This document shows, in pieces, positions 11,946 to 25,317 of a stretch of 64,000 nt of DNA (its first letter is position 1; the number at the start of each line of letters is the position of its first letter). A model generated the notes under the pieces. That model was not told the origin of the DNA. It did not search any database and was given only the letters and a program-made list of their open reading frames with translations. Where the stretch lies: the NCBI GenBank assembly GCA_029718625.1, contig CM056376.1, positions 122,034,080-122,098,079 of the forward strand, read 5' to 3'. This DNA is from Synaphobranchus kaupii. Lineage: Eukaryota; Chordata; Actinopteri; Anguilliformes; Synaphobranchidae. The translations under genes and the position numbers were made by a program.

Positions 11946-14900
11946 CTCTCTTCCTCTAAGTGTTGATCTAATCTGCAAGGTCCCGTGATCGTATGCATCA
12001 TGAATGTTAGTACAGTGAAATGTGTATCCATGTATAATTTAGTGTAATACAGTGCAGTGGTGCAGTGCTGTTGTAGCTATAGTGGATACAGTACTTATTG
12101 TAGTATAATTACTGTATGGTCCTATATAAACATTATCATATAATTTTGTCCATTCAAAAATAAATGGTCATTTAAAAACCATAGCGGGGTTTCCAATCAC
12201 CCTTTTGATATTTCAACCCAACTCAAAAGCCTAATATAGATCTATGCTTAAAATGCAGTTCACTTAATTTATAATCTGGATAAGGAATTTACGTCAAGAT
12301 ATATGTCCCTTGGAAATCAGGTGGCAATCGTAAAGTTACACCCCATACAAACCTACATCCCAGCGATGAGGAAGTAAAGACACATTCACTGCCACTCCAC
12401 AAACCAACAATTCAATTCACCTGACTAATCAAATCCTCTGCTGGGAAAGATTAGGCATCACCTGCCTCCATCCATTTCTAAAACTGGACCAGCTGGGCTC
12501 CAGAATCCCGTAAAATAAAGGCTAATGGTGCAGCTAATGATTAAAGATCCCTAGGAATCCCATTTAAGGACTGTCACAGCAAAGCTGAAATTGTGTTAGG
12601 AAAGACTTTGGGAAAAGCAGTAGTCAGTGTGCCGTGACAGGAGATCCAGAGATTAAAAAAGTCTAGCCACTTGGGTTGCTGGGTAATTCTTTGATTTAAT
12701 CAGGCGGGCTGAGGAGGTTGGAGGGCAGGAGGTGGTCGGATGGCGAATGTCGGGCGTGATTCACGCTGCGGGGGTGCACTTTAACGCAAGGGTGCTCAGC
12801 CCTGGCTCAGGGTTCGCCGCAGTCTCCATTGGTTTTTGTTTTTTAGCCATGCACTTGACTGCCTGATTTGGCTAATCACCAAGCTGATTGAACCAATTTA
12901 GCAGCATCCCCTCCCCAGGTCTGAAAGCGTTAGTGGTTTCAAGAGGGCTGGGAAATAAATCGTCTCGAGTTTACGGCCCTCTGATAATTGTTATGGTGAG
13001 GGCTTGGTGAGTCAGTGCACTCTAATGCATGTGAAGGACTGCGGATTCTACCACCTACATGAGCGGAGATCTGCGCCCATTTCCGTGCCATAGCCTCACA
13101 GCGAATACCAGCACTGCTGGCACACGTCAAGGACAAGGCCACGCTGGACTTGAACGTTCCTACAGTGCCCAATACAAAGGGGTGGGGGGCGTGACCTCGG
13201 TTGATTCAGTGAAATCCCAGGTATGCTAATTGAGCATCATTCACAAAATGTGCGTACGATTAGATGTGATCGTTTACTGTGCTTGCAATCGTTTCCACGA
13301 TAATCTTGGCATTAATAATTATTTTTCTTATCTAAATTGGTTCTTTAGTGTGTTGCAAACATTGGTAAAGGTGGAAGATCTTTCTATTTAGAATAGTATT
13401 TATGCAAAGTCAATTTAAAGGTAGGTACAGACCTCATATTAACAACAAAATATTTATCAATACAATTATAGGCCTATTGATTTTAGCTACATTAACTACA
13501 TATCTGAATAACCAGTAATTTTTCACTTGGTTTTATTTTTATTTAGTTTTCCATTTTCATTTGAATTTCAGTTTACTTTTAGTGCTTTTGCTAGTTATAG
13601 TTTTTTTTTTAAACTTTTTGTTTTGTTTAATGAAAAAACTCTTATATTTACTTCAGTTTACGCTAATGCTTTTCCAACCCTGTTTTGTCTTACGATAATA
13701 ACCGTGTTCAGAACGTGTAATTCATTTAGTTTATTGGTAAAAGTGATTGCTTGATGTTACATAGAACCCATGAGCATGCAGCCAAACCGAACACTCAGCA
13801 TTGGCTTGCTTGCTGCTTTTGGATTACTTGGCTAATAGTGCTTTGGCTAATAGTGCCATGTATATACGTATGTTTGCGAAGAGCGATGAATGGTTGATGT
13901 TTGTACACAACCCTGAAGTCGGCATGCCTTTTATGGATTGCTAGGGCGTTTCAAAAGTTTTGCAAATGAGGCCCATTGTGAGGAGGGTTTAAAATCCTAA
14001 ATTAATTCCCAGCAGATGAATGTGTGTCAGTACAGATCATAGTGATGAATAAAAGTTCATCCGACCAGGATTAAAATATAATGATACTTACTCAGATAAT
14101 TAAGATAATAATACTTAATCAGGAAACTGTTCAAAATTCTTGGATCTGACATTGGCAGTACTTAATACCTCTTCACTCATTAGTTCTCTGGAAACCAAAA
14201 TGACCTCTGCTGGTTCCAATGGGACCACAGCGTGTTCCCCCTTAAATCAGTTCTCAGCTAGAAACTGCAGGCGCTGTAGCCCTCTTGGACCAGTGAAAAA
14301 TGACCTCAAATACGTCATAATTCAGTTCTCGGAAATTATTTTTGTTCTTGACCCAGCCCCTATGTATGAAGGTGGCATTTGATTGGATGGCTGAATCCAA
14401 TAACAGACTATCAAGGGTGGTTCAAGGGGGCCATCTGCCTTCAGTCACAATATAGTCACAATGCGATGAGTTACGGTGCAGGCAAGCAATACCCTCTCTG
14501 AAGACCGTCTACACATGACAGTTTAGCCTGATTATACTTCAAGACATCCATTATGAAAAAAAAGGCATTGTGTTCTCCATATAATATCACATTCCAATGC
14601 CATATTCCACATCCAGAACCTGAAAAACAATATCCCCATGTAAGTTTTTATTTTATTATTGTATATTCAGTATAGTGAGTGATTTTCTAGAATCTGGAAT
14701 ACAGTTCAATATATAATTTTTTCAGTCAGTTCAGAAGATCAAGGGAAGATTATTATCATGTGAAGCCATTTCTTTATCGCAAAGACAATGCCCTGACGGC
14801 CCATCCTCAGAGAAATAGCGGCGTGGCTGAGCGACTCTCTGTGAAAATGGATCCGCGCACATCTTCAGCCGAGAGCGACTCGACGCCTATAGGGACTCAA

Positions 14901-15615
14901 TTTCCTGTGAAGGCTTTCGAATTCCAGAACAGAAGTCATCACACCTACCTTGTTTTTTGAGCATTTGTTAAATCACATAAAGCATTTATGCAATCAATAC
15001 TATCACACTTACGCTATTAACTGAAAACTCAAATATTTTTAATGTTATGTGTCCTTCACTACGTTATGCTTGATTTCTTTTCGAAAACTACCTTCAACAG
15101 AAGTATGCTAAATGTGTATATCTGCACAAAGTATCAACCAAAGCACGGCGGTATTCTAAGGCGCACTGTGTTGACATAAGCCGCAGTACACTGGTGCGGT
15201 TTGGTTAAGGCTGCACACACATATATATATACAGTTGGCGTACTTCGGTAGAAGGTAGTTTAAAAAGAAAAACACACTCACAACAAGGTCAGATTTTTTC
15301 ACATGTGAGCGCCACAAACTTCAGACCCGTTAAGGTCCGTTCTATCAAGGTGATATCGTGGTGAGCTGCAGCAGTAGTCCTCAGGGAAACTACCTGGATG
15401 GATAATTAACACTCCAGGTATGTAGAAACATATCAAAATGTAATCTTTGGGTGAACTGCCTCTTTAACCACAGACTTACTCATAATATTCCATGCATATT
15501 GGAAAGAGCTTAATTTGTCTTGTTTCAAAGGAAGGTCCTAGCATACTGGACACTGTTCCTATGGTGCAAGCCAATGAATCTGGTCTGATTTGGAATTGAG
15601 TAAAAGTTGCAAAGC
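11946..15615. other. Intronic DNA without gene
   Basis: No exon or clear transposon was recognised. The segment 12360-12760 has balanced composition with TAATGATTAAAG-like sites and could be a conserved noncoding element. 13520-13630 is T-rich. Confidence 0.4.
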
Positions 15616-15682
15616 TTTATATTTATTTAACCTTTATTTATCCAGATAAAACCCATGGGCACAGAAGTCTCTTTTTCAAGGG
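15616..15682. repeat. Short dispersed repeat fragment
   Basis: The sequence TTTAACCTTTATTTATCCAG followed by a CTCTTTTTCAAGGG block matches a motif common in many fish genomes. The rest of the element is not recognisable. Confidence 0.4.
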
Positions 15683-16183
15683 TATGCAGTACGTTTTAGG
15701 TCACTGTCACGCCACCTGTAAAATAAATAAATGTAAATGTATTCCTTTTAGAGAGAACCAGGGCTTCATATTAATTCACTGCATGGTACATCTTTTGCAA
15801 AACACCACACCATAGAGCTGCAGCTGCTCACTCTCTGCATTCAGAGGATTATGGGAACACCAGCTGGCCCTAATCAAAAATTGCTTCCTAAATCAAACTA
15901 TTCACACTTTCAGTTGTATTCATTTTAGTTACAACGTACTCATAATGTAATTACTGCGTTCGACTACATCTGTGCCACAGTGACAACGTGCGGCCTTCTG
16001 GTAACTCCAGGCAGTACCCTCTGTGGTGTGATGCTCAAAAAGTGTGTCCCACTACGGATGACATGTCTCCTAATTGCATTTTAAATGGTCGCTGTGAGCA
16101 ATACCGCCAGTACTGTACTGAGGACACAAAGGTGACTTGCATTTTGCGCTGTATGTTTGGACATCGTGGTCTCACGCGTACTC

Positions 16184-16311
16184 GTCACATAGCGACGCTT
16201 CTGCCCAAGCGCCGCTATGTGACGCCAAAGGTGACACCTTTTGCGTCGTATATTGATGTAGCCTTTTGCGTCGTATATTGATGTAGCCTTTTGTGTCGTA
16301 TATTGACGGTT
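16184..16311. repeat. Hairpin plus 25-base tandem repeat rich in TGACGC/GCGTC
   Basis: A perfect 11-base inverted repeat GTCACATAGCG / CGCTATGTGAC lies at 16184-16194 and 16213-16223. Three tandem 25-base units that begin CCTTTTGCGTCGTATATTG follow at 16237, 16262 and 16287, the last diverged. Further TGACGC/GCGTC motifs continue to about 16700. The parent element was not identified. Confidence 0.75.
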
Positions 16312-17425
16312 GTGGCCACATAACCTTTCTTTGGTTGTGGCACTTCAATATTATGCTTTTTCTTTCTTCATCCGGTAGAGAGTTACGTGAACTCCTGTGG
16401 TCGGGTTCGTCCGCTATCTTAACAGTTCGGGCATGAGCCCGAGTTACCTGAACTCCTGTGAGGTTATGTTTAGGGGTTGGGGGTGGGGTACGGGAATCAC
16501 AAACTCACAAAAATCAACGTGCACACATCAAAGACTGAGCGGGCATGTTCGCGGTCGGTTATCATGAGAAAAGCCTTCGCCATAGTAGGATTCCTAAATT
16601 TGCGGCCGAGTGCGTCAAATGCTGACGCAAAACGCCTCCTTCTGCGTCCAAAGGATGACGCCGTAGGCTGCTGCTAAAACGTCACTTGATGACGCCTTGG
16701 GATGAGACCAGGTTGGTTTGGGCTTGGTGGACCATCATACGAAAGCATGTTTCTCTTTCCTTCTGTTCTGTGCACCCGCTAAGATTGGCTCAGAGGCTCA
16801 TCTCTCTGGTCTTCTATCTGATCCCGATCCTCACTCTCTGACAACTAAAGCAAACTGACACTGCCTAACAGTCGGTTGTGAACTTGTTCACCCACGCAGT
16901 TGCATAACGCCCATTCCTAACAGACATGCAGGTATTCATGCAGGGGAAGGTAATAGAATTAGATTGACTGATATTGTCAGTGTATTGTATATTCACTGAT
17001 ATCCACCGAAAACGAGCATTGCTTATTCTTGTTTTGATCGAAGGCAGATTTGATGAGAAGAAGCATGTCTTTGAAGCTAAACATTTCCAAGCTTTTGCCA
17101 AGTCCACAAAACGTCCCTCATATTTGCAATGATAGCAAAAGCAATATTTCATAATTTCAGCCTGACATTTCTGATCGTGCCACTCTGCCTTGGGGGACAT
17201 TCATGAAATATGTAGACCAGGGAAAGCAGAATAACCAGGAGCGAAAGCATGGGGAAAACAACAGACAGAAAAGATAAATACCTAGTATTACCTCTACCCA
17301 TGTGTCCTCAGTGAGTGTGATGTTGTTCATTGTGATGGGAATTTAGGTTGGCTGTCACTTTGCACACCAAAAGGGTTCTGAAAAGACAGGTAATAGCACA
17401 GTAACTATTTATTTAAAAAAGAAAC

Positions 17426-17816
17426 GGTCACACTTTAAACAAAGTCTCCATATAAATACCTTATATAGCATATATAAAGCCTTCATAAACATGACATAAT
17501 GGCTTCATAAATCATACATACACAAATGTCATGCTTCATAAAGGGTGACATACCACATTCCTATGCAACATGTGAAAAGCAACATCTGGCTAATGGCTAA
17601 ACATTATACAGGGTGACATAAAACATGCTTATGTAGGATGCTAGGCTAACTGTGATGCATTTGGCATAACATGTTGCATAAGAATGTGTTATGTCACCCT
17701 TTATGAAGCATGGCATTTGCCGAAGTATGATTAATGAAACCATTATGTCACGTTTATGAGGGCTTTATATATGCTATATAAAGCCTTTATATGAAGACTT
17801 TGTTTAAAGTGTGACC
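17426..17816. mobile_element. Palindromic MITE with long inverted repeats
   Basis: The ends GGTCACACTTTAAACAAAGT and its inverse at 17797-17816 begin inverted repeats extending inward over more than 130 bases (the CATATATAAAG, CATGACATAATGG and AAGGGTGACAT blocks all recur inverted). The flanking octamers AAAGAAAC and AAAGACAG agree at six of eight positions, which would fit a decayed hAT-type duplication. There is no coding capacity. Confidence 0.8.
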
Positions 17817-20800
17817 AAAGACAGCTTTGTCTAAATTCCTCATTTTCAGAAGAATGAGGAACACAAGGCTGCATCAACGCATGCCTGTGTCCAGTGGCGT
17901 AACCAGCAATATATTTTGGGGAAGTGCCCAAACCAGTTTAACTTGTTAATCAGTCAATAAATCTGTTGAGATATGATAACTTATCAAATCTGCGATGTAA
18001 ATATCCTCACAGTCTCTTAAATGACATTATTTTCAAATGTAATAATTTGAGAAAACTTCAAGGCAGTGTAATAGTGCTGCCTGTAACCAACAGCCAACCG
18101 TTTGGATTCATCATGGGCTTAAAACATACATTTAAATATTTTCTGTTTGTGCCTCCATAAAACACACATTTAATAATATTCTTAAAAATATTTCATTGTG
18201 AATTTACCATCACACGATAGAGACAAGTTTGGAGACAAAAGAACATAACACTTTTTTTTTTTTTTAAATACACAAAAATGTGTTGCATTGCACATACTGC
18301 AGAAATGGAAATCATGTACAAGTACACTTAAAACGTAAAAAAAATTACAAAGCTTAATAGCCTGCAACAAATTAATTAAACTAAAAAGCTCATTTTTGTG
18401 AAGACCTTGATTTTCACAGATTTTACATTTACTGCGCTTGGAATGTGATAAAATGTTGGCAGAATTAGCAGTACGACAGAATGTTTGTGATTGTTCACTC
18501 TGTGACAGAATGTTGCCAGTAGGCTATTTGTTGTGCGACAGAGTATTTGTCATATTTATTGTGTCACAGACTGTTTGCACAGTAGAATATCATTCATATG
18601 TGGTGAAATGATTGCTGTGAGGTAAAAGGTTTGCACTGTTTGCAGTGAAAAGTTTGAAAAGAGATATCATGATAAAGTAATTTCGTCATCTGTGACTTTG
18701 AATTGAAAAAGTAAAATTAGTACCACTGATAACATATTTTGTTGCTTAATAATTTTGCTTTGTCACAACCTACCATATTACATTATTGCAGTTCACTATA
18801 GGATTTTAACTGTTTAATGACTATCAGAACCTGTAAATAATTCATTTTGGTCTGCCCATGTGCCTAAAACAAAAATCATATGCATGACTCATGGTGACAG
18901 ACACATGGAGGAGTATCCAGCCAAACTGTTTATTTAGGGCAGGGGTGGGCTCTGTTATTGGGGGCTGCTGTGTATACAGTTGTTTGTCTGCACCAGTGAC
19001 CCTTTTATACAGGATCACAAGAATAGTCTTCAGCTGTCAATCATGAGCCACTGTCAGTCAAGAAAAAAAAATCTATTTGGTATATTTGGTATTACCTTTA
19101 GAATAATTGGTGTGACCTGTATTTAATGTCAAAATTGAATCCTTTATCTGTTATCTACAAGCTCTTTTAAAGGGATGATGCTATTAGTAACTCCTACCTT
19201 CCTTTGTTTAATTTTTTTTTAAATCTAAGGAGATGGAAGATTGCTTTAAACAACGAGGCTACTGTCAGATTCAAGACGCTGCCCAACATGCAGGAAATGC
19301 AACTAGATTAAAGCTTCTTCTCCAAAAAAACTAAAAAAGAATAATGAGAACGAGTCTCTTTCATTACCAAATACAAAACTATTCAAACAAATTATATGAA
19401 AGCATTGGTACATCTTACAGGCTGAATCTACTTCACGGGACATTTTGTAACTCGGCCTCTTTTCTCATTTTGTAGAGCCCACATCACCAGAGACAGGGTT
19501 ATGCACAGATACAAGGTTCAAGACATGGCTACCTGTCACTGGAATGTATCGCAGTGGAGGTTGTGCATGTTCTAACAATTATCAACACTGCGAACACCAA
19601 ACCATTCAAACACCCCTAAACAGGACACAACATTCCCATCATGCAATACATTAACTGCAACTCCACACGTAGTCTACTTGCTTACCTGTTCATGTTTCAC
19701 ATACATGGGCCAGACTAAATGCAGTCTGAAACCACGTATAACAAGCATTAAATTCAATGATACCAGGAGGTCTTATTGAAGTCTAAAATGTTTTCTGTAT
19801 ATGCATTTCCCTGCTGTTACTGTTGTTGGATGTTTGGTAAATAATATTTTATTCCATTTATATGTAAACACGTACCTATTCACATAAGCAGGTAGCCTAC
19901 AATGAGTGTCTGTGTGGTGTGGATTGTCTGGTGCAGTGATTTTGATGTGGTTCACTTGAGCTATGACGCAGTTGTTGCTGTTTTTGGTTTTTGAGAGAAA
20001 TTTTGGTGGATGTCTTTGTCATTCTGTGTCATGCTATATGTAAAAACGTATCTATTCACAAAAATAATCTTACATAGCATTAATAAATATATATGTGCTC
20101 TGATGAAGGCTGTCCTAGCCAAAATGCATTAGCTTTTCAATATCTTTTAATGTGTACCAATTAAATTGGTGTAAATGTAAGCACTCCGGATGTTTGACTT
20201 ATTTGCTACCATATGCATTTTTTGAGTTTTATAATTGACTTGTAATATTTTGGGCTCAGCACTCCTCTCTAATTGTTTTTGGTTGATGCACGTTCTCCAT
20301 TTTTTTCTTCACATTGTGCAATCCTTTTAAATTAGGTTTTCCAATCCAAAAATAAAAGATTTGATGCACACATGTAGTTGCTGTGGGCAACTAGACACCC
20401 ATTAATGCCAGGCACTGTGTTAACATTGTTTCAAATTCTGGTGAATAATTACCCTGTCATACGATTTTCATCATAATTTTCTTGCAAGAAAGGTATTGAA
20501 CATATACACCCAATCTAACTTGTAAAATAGAGATCATAGATGAGCACAAAGTATAGAGCTTGCTGTCAAACTCATCTAAATGTGCATCTATAAAACAAAC
20601 AAGGCATTCACTTCAACTTATCCCCATTAGTCTGCCATTTTGAGTCTACGCTGTCATTAATCACGAATGCAAGCTCTCAGAATTAACCCCCATACTATAT
20701 TCAATTTGACCCGATTCAGTGACTGACGTCTCTTAAAAGCCAGTTAACCATATGTTTTCATCTTGACACTATATGGCTTTTCCTGATTTGTTGGCATTAC

Positions 20801-21087
20801 ATAGTAAACATGCAATGAACATAATGACGTTTTCAAAAGTAATGTCCCAACTTTGCATACAAAGGTGTTGCGTGGACTCATTTGCGGGGTAGCTGCATGT
20901 ATACAATGTAAATATACAAATGTTTTCATTTTTATCTCAGATTTTTTTAGGGTGATTCTGGTGGCCATAAAGATTTGAAAACTTTCACTTACCCCAGGCT
21001 CTAAAATGAGATGTTTCATCACTGATTTAGGGATAAAAGCCTACTCAATTGGGAGGTGTCAATTTTTCTATTACTACTATTTTCTAT
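17817..21087. other. Intronic DNA without gene
   Basis: AT-rich sequence with no exon, RNA gene or delimited mobile element recognised. A homopolymer T run lies near 18251-18265. 18460-18620 repeats short GACAGA/TTTGT motifs irregularly. Confidence 0.5.
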
Positions 21088-21089
21088 TA

Positions 21090-22951
21090 CAGTTTTTTAC
21101 GATTGCTTTGACTCATTTTGCACAACAGAGTTTCAATGTGCGAAACTCTTAACACAGAATGCTATACTGCTCATTTTGGGTTCAAAATGTAATATAGCGT
21201 GCAAAATATAAATACCAGTGTCAAATCAGAGAATATTATATGCAAAAGTTTATCACAGCACCAGAACATTAGATATTTCAAACAATGAAGATAAATCATT
21301 GCTGCATTTTCAATATACAACAGTCATCATGAAATAATGCTGCCAAACACAAAATCCTTCTGATAAAAAAAGAGTTTGAAAGTGTTTTTTGGTCATAACG
21401 CAAAATGCTATACTCAAAATCATATATAGCATGCACAGTAGAAACAACTGAACCAAATTAGATTGTATTTCATGCTAAAGTTTATCATAGTCTCAGAACA
21501 GTGGATATGTTTATCGTTGAAGTTTAATTATTGGTGCATTTTCAAATACAACGGCCATTATCAAATAATGTGGTCAAACACTAAATACTTGTTACCAAAA
21601 AAGACTATGCAATGGTCATTTCCTCATAAATGCTTGAAATTATGTACAGCAATCATCCCCTGTGATAGACTGCAGTTTTGCGCTTGTGTTTTTATGAAAG
21701 ACAAACAAAATATTAGATTATATGAAGTTTAATCATTAAAGAAAAATCATACAGTAATGCAGTACTGTAAACTCAACTGTATTGTACAGTAAAAACAAAA
21801 ACAACAGTAAAAGCAAAAACAATTACAGTAACAACAAACTTTACTGTAAAGTAAAAAAAAAAACTGCTTCTCAGTGCTTAAGCAGCATTTTGCCTTTCCG
21901 CTGTATTTGGCCACAGAATTTTGTCGACGTCTTTTAGAGTGCCTTATCCACCCCTGACACTGCTGGGCTGTAATGTCATCGCATGCCTCATCCATGGCCT
22001 GAAGGAGCGTTTCCTGCTCATATGGACACCTATCGTATACCTTTCACCTCCAGGCCGAGAAAAACTCCTCGATGGGGTTCAGAAAGGGGGAGTAAGGTGG
22101 AAGGAATTGGAATCGGAACTCTGGATGGGCTGTAAACCAGTCTTGCACAGCCAATGCACAATAGAAGTTTACATTGTCCCAGACAATGATGAGCACCATC
22201 TGAGCATTTGGCTGTACGAGACGGTTGTACAGCCCATCCAGAAAATGTATGAGGCGCACGGAGTTGTATGCTCCCCGCAGAGGGTCAGGCTGACCAATCA
22301 GGGATGGATGTGTGTGGGCCTGCCCAATGGTCTCAGGGCCGGGTCTAGGCAAACTAGGCATGTACAGTACCTATTACCTATATACTGTATATTTACTGTA
22401 CATGGTCTACGACCATGACCACGACCACGACCATGACCCTGTCCTTCGTTACCAACCTCAACCTCACTGACCTGCTCCATGTTGTCAGAAACTGCCATGC
22501 AGGTTTCTAAGCAGCCTTTTATGTAGTGGTGAAGATATTATCAATTGTGTTGCAATGCTACTCACCTGGGCAAGGTTGTTGGAAGTACTGAGACATGACT
22601 ACAAACACCTGTTGAATTGATTTAGCGATCTGCATTTGTAGTAATAAACATTTGAACATTGTTGTAATATTAGGTGGCTGTATTCTGAGAATGGAGAATA
22701 TGATTTATAGTTTGGCACTTTGTATTAACAGTTTTGCACTTTGTATGTCAGCATAGGATGTAGTGTCTTAAGGTAAGAATTCTGCAAGTCAGTTTAGCAC
22801 TTTGCGTTAACAGTTTTACACTTTGTAGGTCAGCATAGGATGTAGTGTCTTAGAGTATGAATTTTGAAAGTCAGTTTGGCACTTTGCATTTTGAGTTTTG
22901 TACATTGAAATTCTGCTGTGCAAAATGAGTCAAAGCAATCGTAAAAAACTG
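21090..22951 (-). mobile_element. Internally deleted Tc1/mariner/IS630-type transposon
   Basis: The inverted ends start CAGTTTTTTACGATTGC and match over roughly 50 bases. The left flank is TA and the right flank TG, so the target duplication has decayed by one base. Inside are tandem subrepeats: two units about 225 bases apart at 21150-21610, and about 91-base units at 22710-22890 (GCACTTTG, CAGCATAGGATGTAGTGTCTTA). A decayed transposase lies on the minus strand. Confidence 0.85.
21880..22498 (-). pseudogene. Decayed DDE transposase remnant
   Basis: Read on the minus strand, the N-terminal piece from 22498 has a GHGRGRGHGRR basic tract. After a junction with a frame change near 22360, a DDE_3-like C-terminal domain follows. 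It shows VWDN (second catalytic Asp), LPPYSPFLNP and IEEFFSAW (catalytic Glu). A TGA at 22044-22046 interrupts it just after SAWR, and the same frame continues as a typical C-terminal tail (LLQAMDEACDDI). The helix-turn-helix and the first catalytic Asp are missing, consistent with an internal deletion. It cannot encode an active enzyme. Confidence 0.85.
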
Positions 22952-22954
22952 TGA

Positions 22955-24905
22955 TAGTTTTGTGTCATTTTAAACTTCTGAGTCAATTTGACCCCAAACA
23001 TAAAAGGCATCGTAAAATGTCAAGATAATATTATGGTTAATTCAATTATGTTTCTGGTGTGCGGTGAAGATTCTGGTTGTTACACTGCCTGGGGAAACCA
23101 CAGAATTTGATGCTTTTATAAGGTTAGTTTAAATAAAATTATAGGATCAGAAAGTCATCCACAGAAAAAGTAATTAATCAGAAAGGTCAAGCTTAAGAAA
23201 AGGAAAGAGTTAGCTAGGTAGGTACTGGGCTTCAGTAGTTCTATTGTTCCTTAGATAACAAGCTAGTTAGCCGATTGTTTTAATAAAACACTGTAACTAT
23301 AGGTAGCCATCTCAAAATGAAACAAAGCAAACTTTATTTGTATTTTATTCTGTATAACATGAATTAAAATGAATGCATTTATTTTAATTCATTTAAAATT
23401 AAGCTAAAACTTGGTCACAAATTAAATGGTAACACAACACGCTGGTTTCGCTAGAGCCCGCCCCCTTTTGAAATTCGAAAAATGACAAAATCTGGGCTTG
23501 ATAAGGTAATAATATAGGGGCTGAGCTCCAGGTATCAAACCATGCCCCAGCAATTTTTTTTCACTAGTAGCCAAAAGCTCATTTCTACTCTGGACAGCAC
23601 TCACAGCAGCTGCTTTGTTCCACTCTCTCTCTCGTTACCTCACTCACTCATACACAAACAAACAAACACGGTAGCTCCAGCTGCTGCCGAGCCCCAAGTA
23701 GCCGAGGCATAAGCAATGGTGGAGAATGACAGGATGGGCAATGTTTTGGAGTGGTAGGCAGCGGCACGCATAGCCTCGTTTGGGCTTATAATGATGCGGC
23801 CAGCAAACAACAAATCACACGCTGTACAAATAGTTACCCATGCCATGTAGGCTACTCATTTTACACAGGCTGTAGGCAATCTCACTAACGTTACCTGCAA
23901 GATATCAACAATATTGGTTTCCATTTCAACGGGTGCACATGTGGTCACTGCTCTGAACTCTCTCCAAGAGAGAATGTCTGTTGTTATAGGGATGTTGCAA
24001 AGGTAAACGTGTATCATGCATATAATACAACTCCTGGCTCATCTACGCTTTATATATTTATTTTTAATAAAGACAGATATATATATTTTAAATAAACTAG
24101 CTAGCTACTTGGTAAGCTAGCCTGAAAAATGACATATCAAAAAATTGGTTACTATAACTTACTAGAATATTCAAAAAAGCTAAACGGTAAGCTAGCTATA
24201 TATATGGCTCACTCTCTGTCTCACACAGATCAACCACCGAACTATATAGAAAACAATGAGATCAACAGCTGAGATTCGCTTTTATAGCTGGGGCGCAGCC
24301 CACCCTCACTCCAAAACTTCAGGGCGTAGCTGTACAGGTTTCAATTTCGTCACCGGGAGGAATACTTCAGCCGGATTAAGTTTCCGGCCAATGACAGACT
24401 GGACGTGCAGTTCCTAATGTTTTACCACTAGAGACACTTTTAAGCCAGATCCTTTGGGTTTATGCTGTTTTGCGCTGACTGCAGTAAAATGTCAAGATTT
24501 GGACCAGGATCAATCAGTAACACTTGATCTTGAAAAAACCAAATGTATCAATTCTCATCTAAAATAAGTGGTTTTAGTGCTTTGTTACCCTTTAAGTGCT
24601 CTACTGGACACTGATGAATGGGATAACTGACCACAAAATGATTGTTTTGCAATGACTGTCTCCAGACTTGATCCCAATAGAAAATTAGTGGTTGTGAATT
24701 GAAGAGGGTAGTCCACAAGGATCTGAAGGATCTTGAAAGATCCCCATGGGAAAACACTATAGAGGACAACTCAGCAGGTTTATCCTTGTGAAGTGAGGGT
24801 GCACAAAGTACTGAAAATTGGGAACCAATAAGTTGGACGCCTAGCATCTTGGGAAATAAATAAAACTCCTCTTTTTAACACAACTAATAACACAACTTTT
24901 TTTTC
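22955..24905. other. Intronic DNA without gene
   Basis: No exon recognised. 24095-24205 is dense in AGCTAGC-type words. 23640-24000 has no coding features beyond short chance frames. Confidence 0.5.
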
Positions 24906-24923
24906 TGTAAATAATTGTATTAG

Positions 24924-25302
24924 GGGGCCGTCGCATGGTACAACGGTAAGAGCGCCGACTTTCAGTCGGTGCAGTTGTGCTGCGAGGATCGGGGTTCGCG
25001 CCCCGGTCCTGCCAGATCCGAGCATGGCCGGAGCCCTGTGGGAGCAGCAATTGGCGGCTGCTTCCGGGTGGGGGGAGGGGCTCGGAGAGAATCGCTGCAC
25101 GCATAGCGGCCCTGGGCGAGCTGGATTCACGGTCAGAGGACGTGGCGACCTCCTTCCTACTACCGGCTGACAGGGTTGTGTTGCGGTGGTTCTCTAGCGG
25201 TTGCTACACGGGGGGGAATTGAATTAGAATAGGGGTTCAATTGGCTACTAAATTGGGAGAAAATGGGGAAAAATCAGAAACAAATTTAAAAATAAAAAAA
25301 AG
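24924..25302 (+). mobile_element. Full-length tRNA-derived SINE with target-site duplication
   Basis: A perfect 15-base direct repeat AAATAATTGTATTAG (24909-24923 and 25303-25317) brackets the element. The head carries an A-box-like TGGTACAACGG (24936 onward), an anticodon-arm-like hairpin and the B box GGTTCGCGCCC (24993-25003). A GC-rich body follows, then an AATTGGCTACTAAATTGGGA segment typical of fish SINE 3' ends, and an A-rich tail. The intact duplication indicates a fairly young insertion. The GC-rich body is why short open frames appear here. Confidence 0.93.
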
Positions 25303-25317
25303 AAATAATTGTATTAG

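Noticed and set aside
24977..25222. Overlapping open frames on both strands
   Set aside because: They lie inside the GC-rich body of a SINE with target duplication, which accounts for the sequence.
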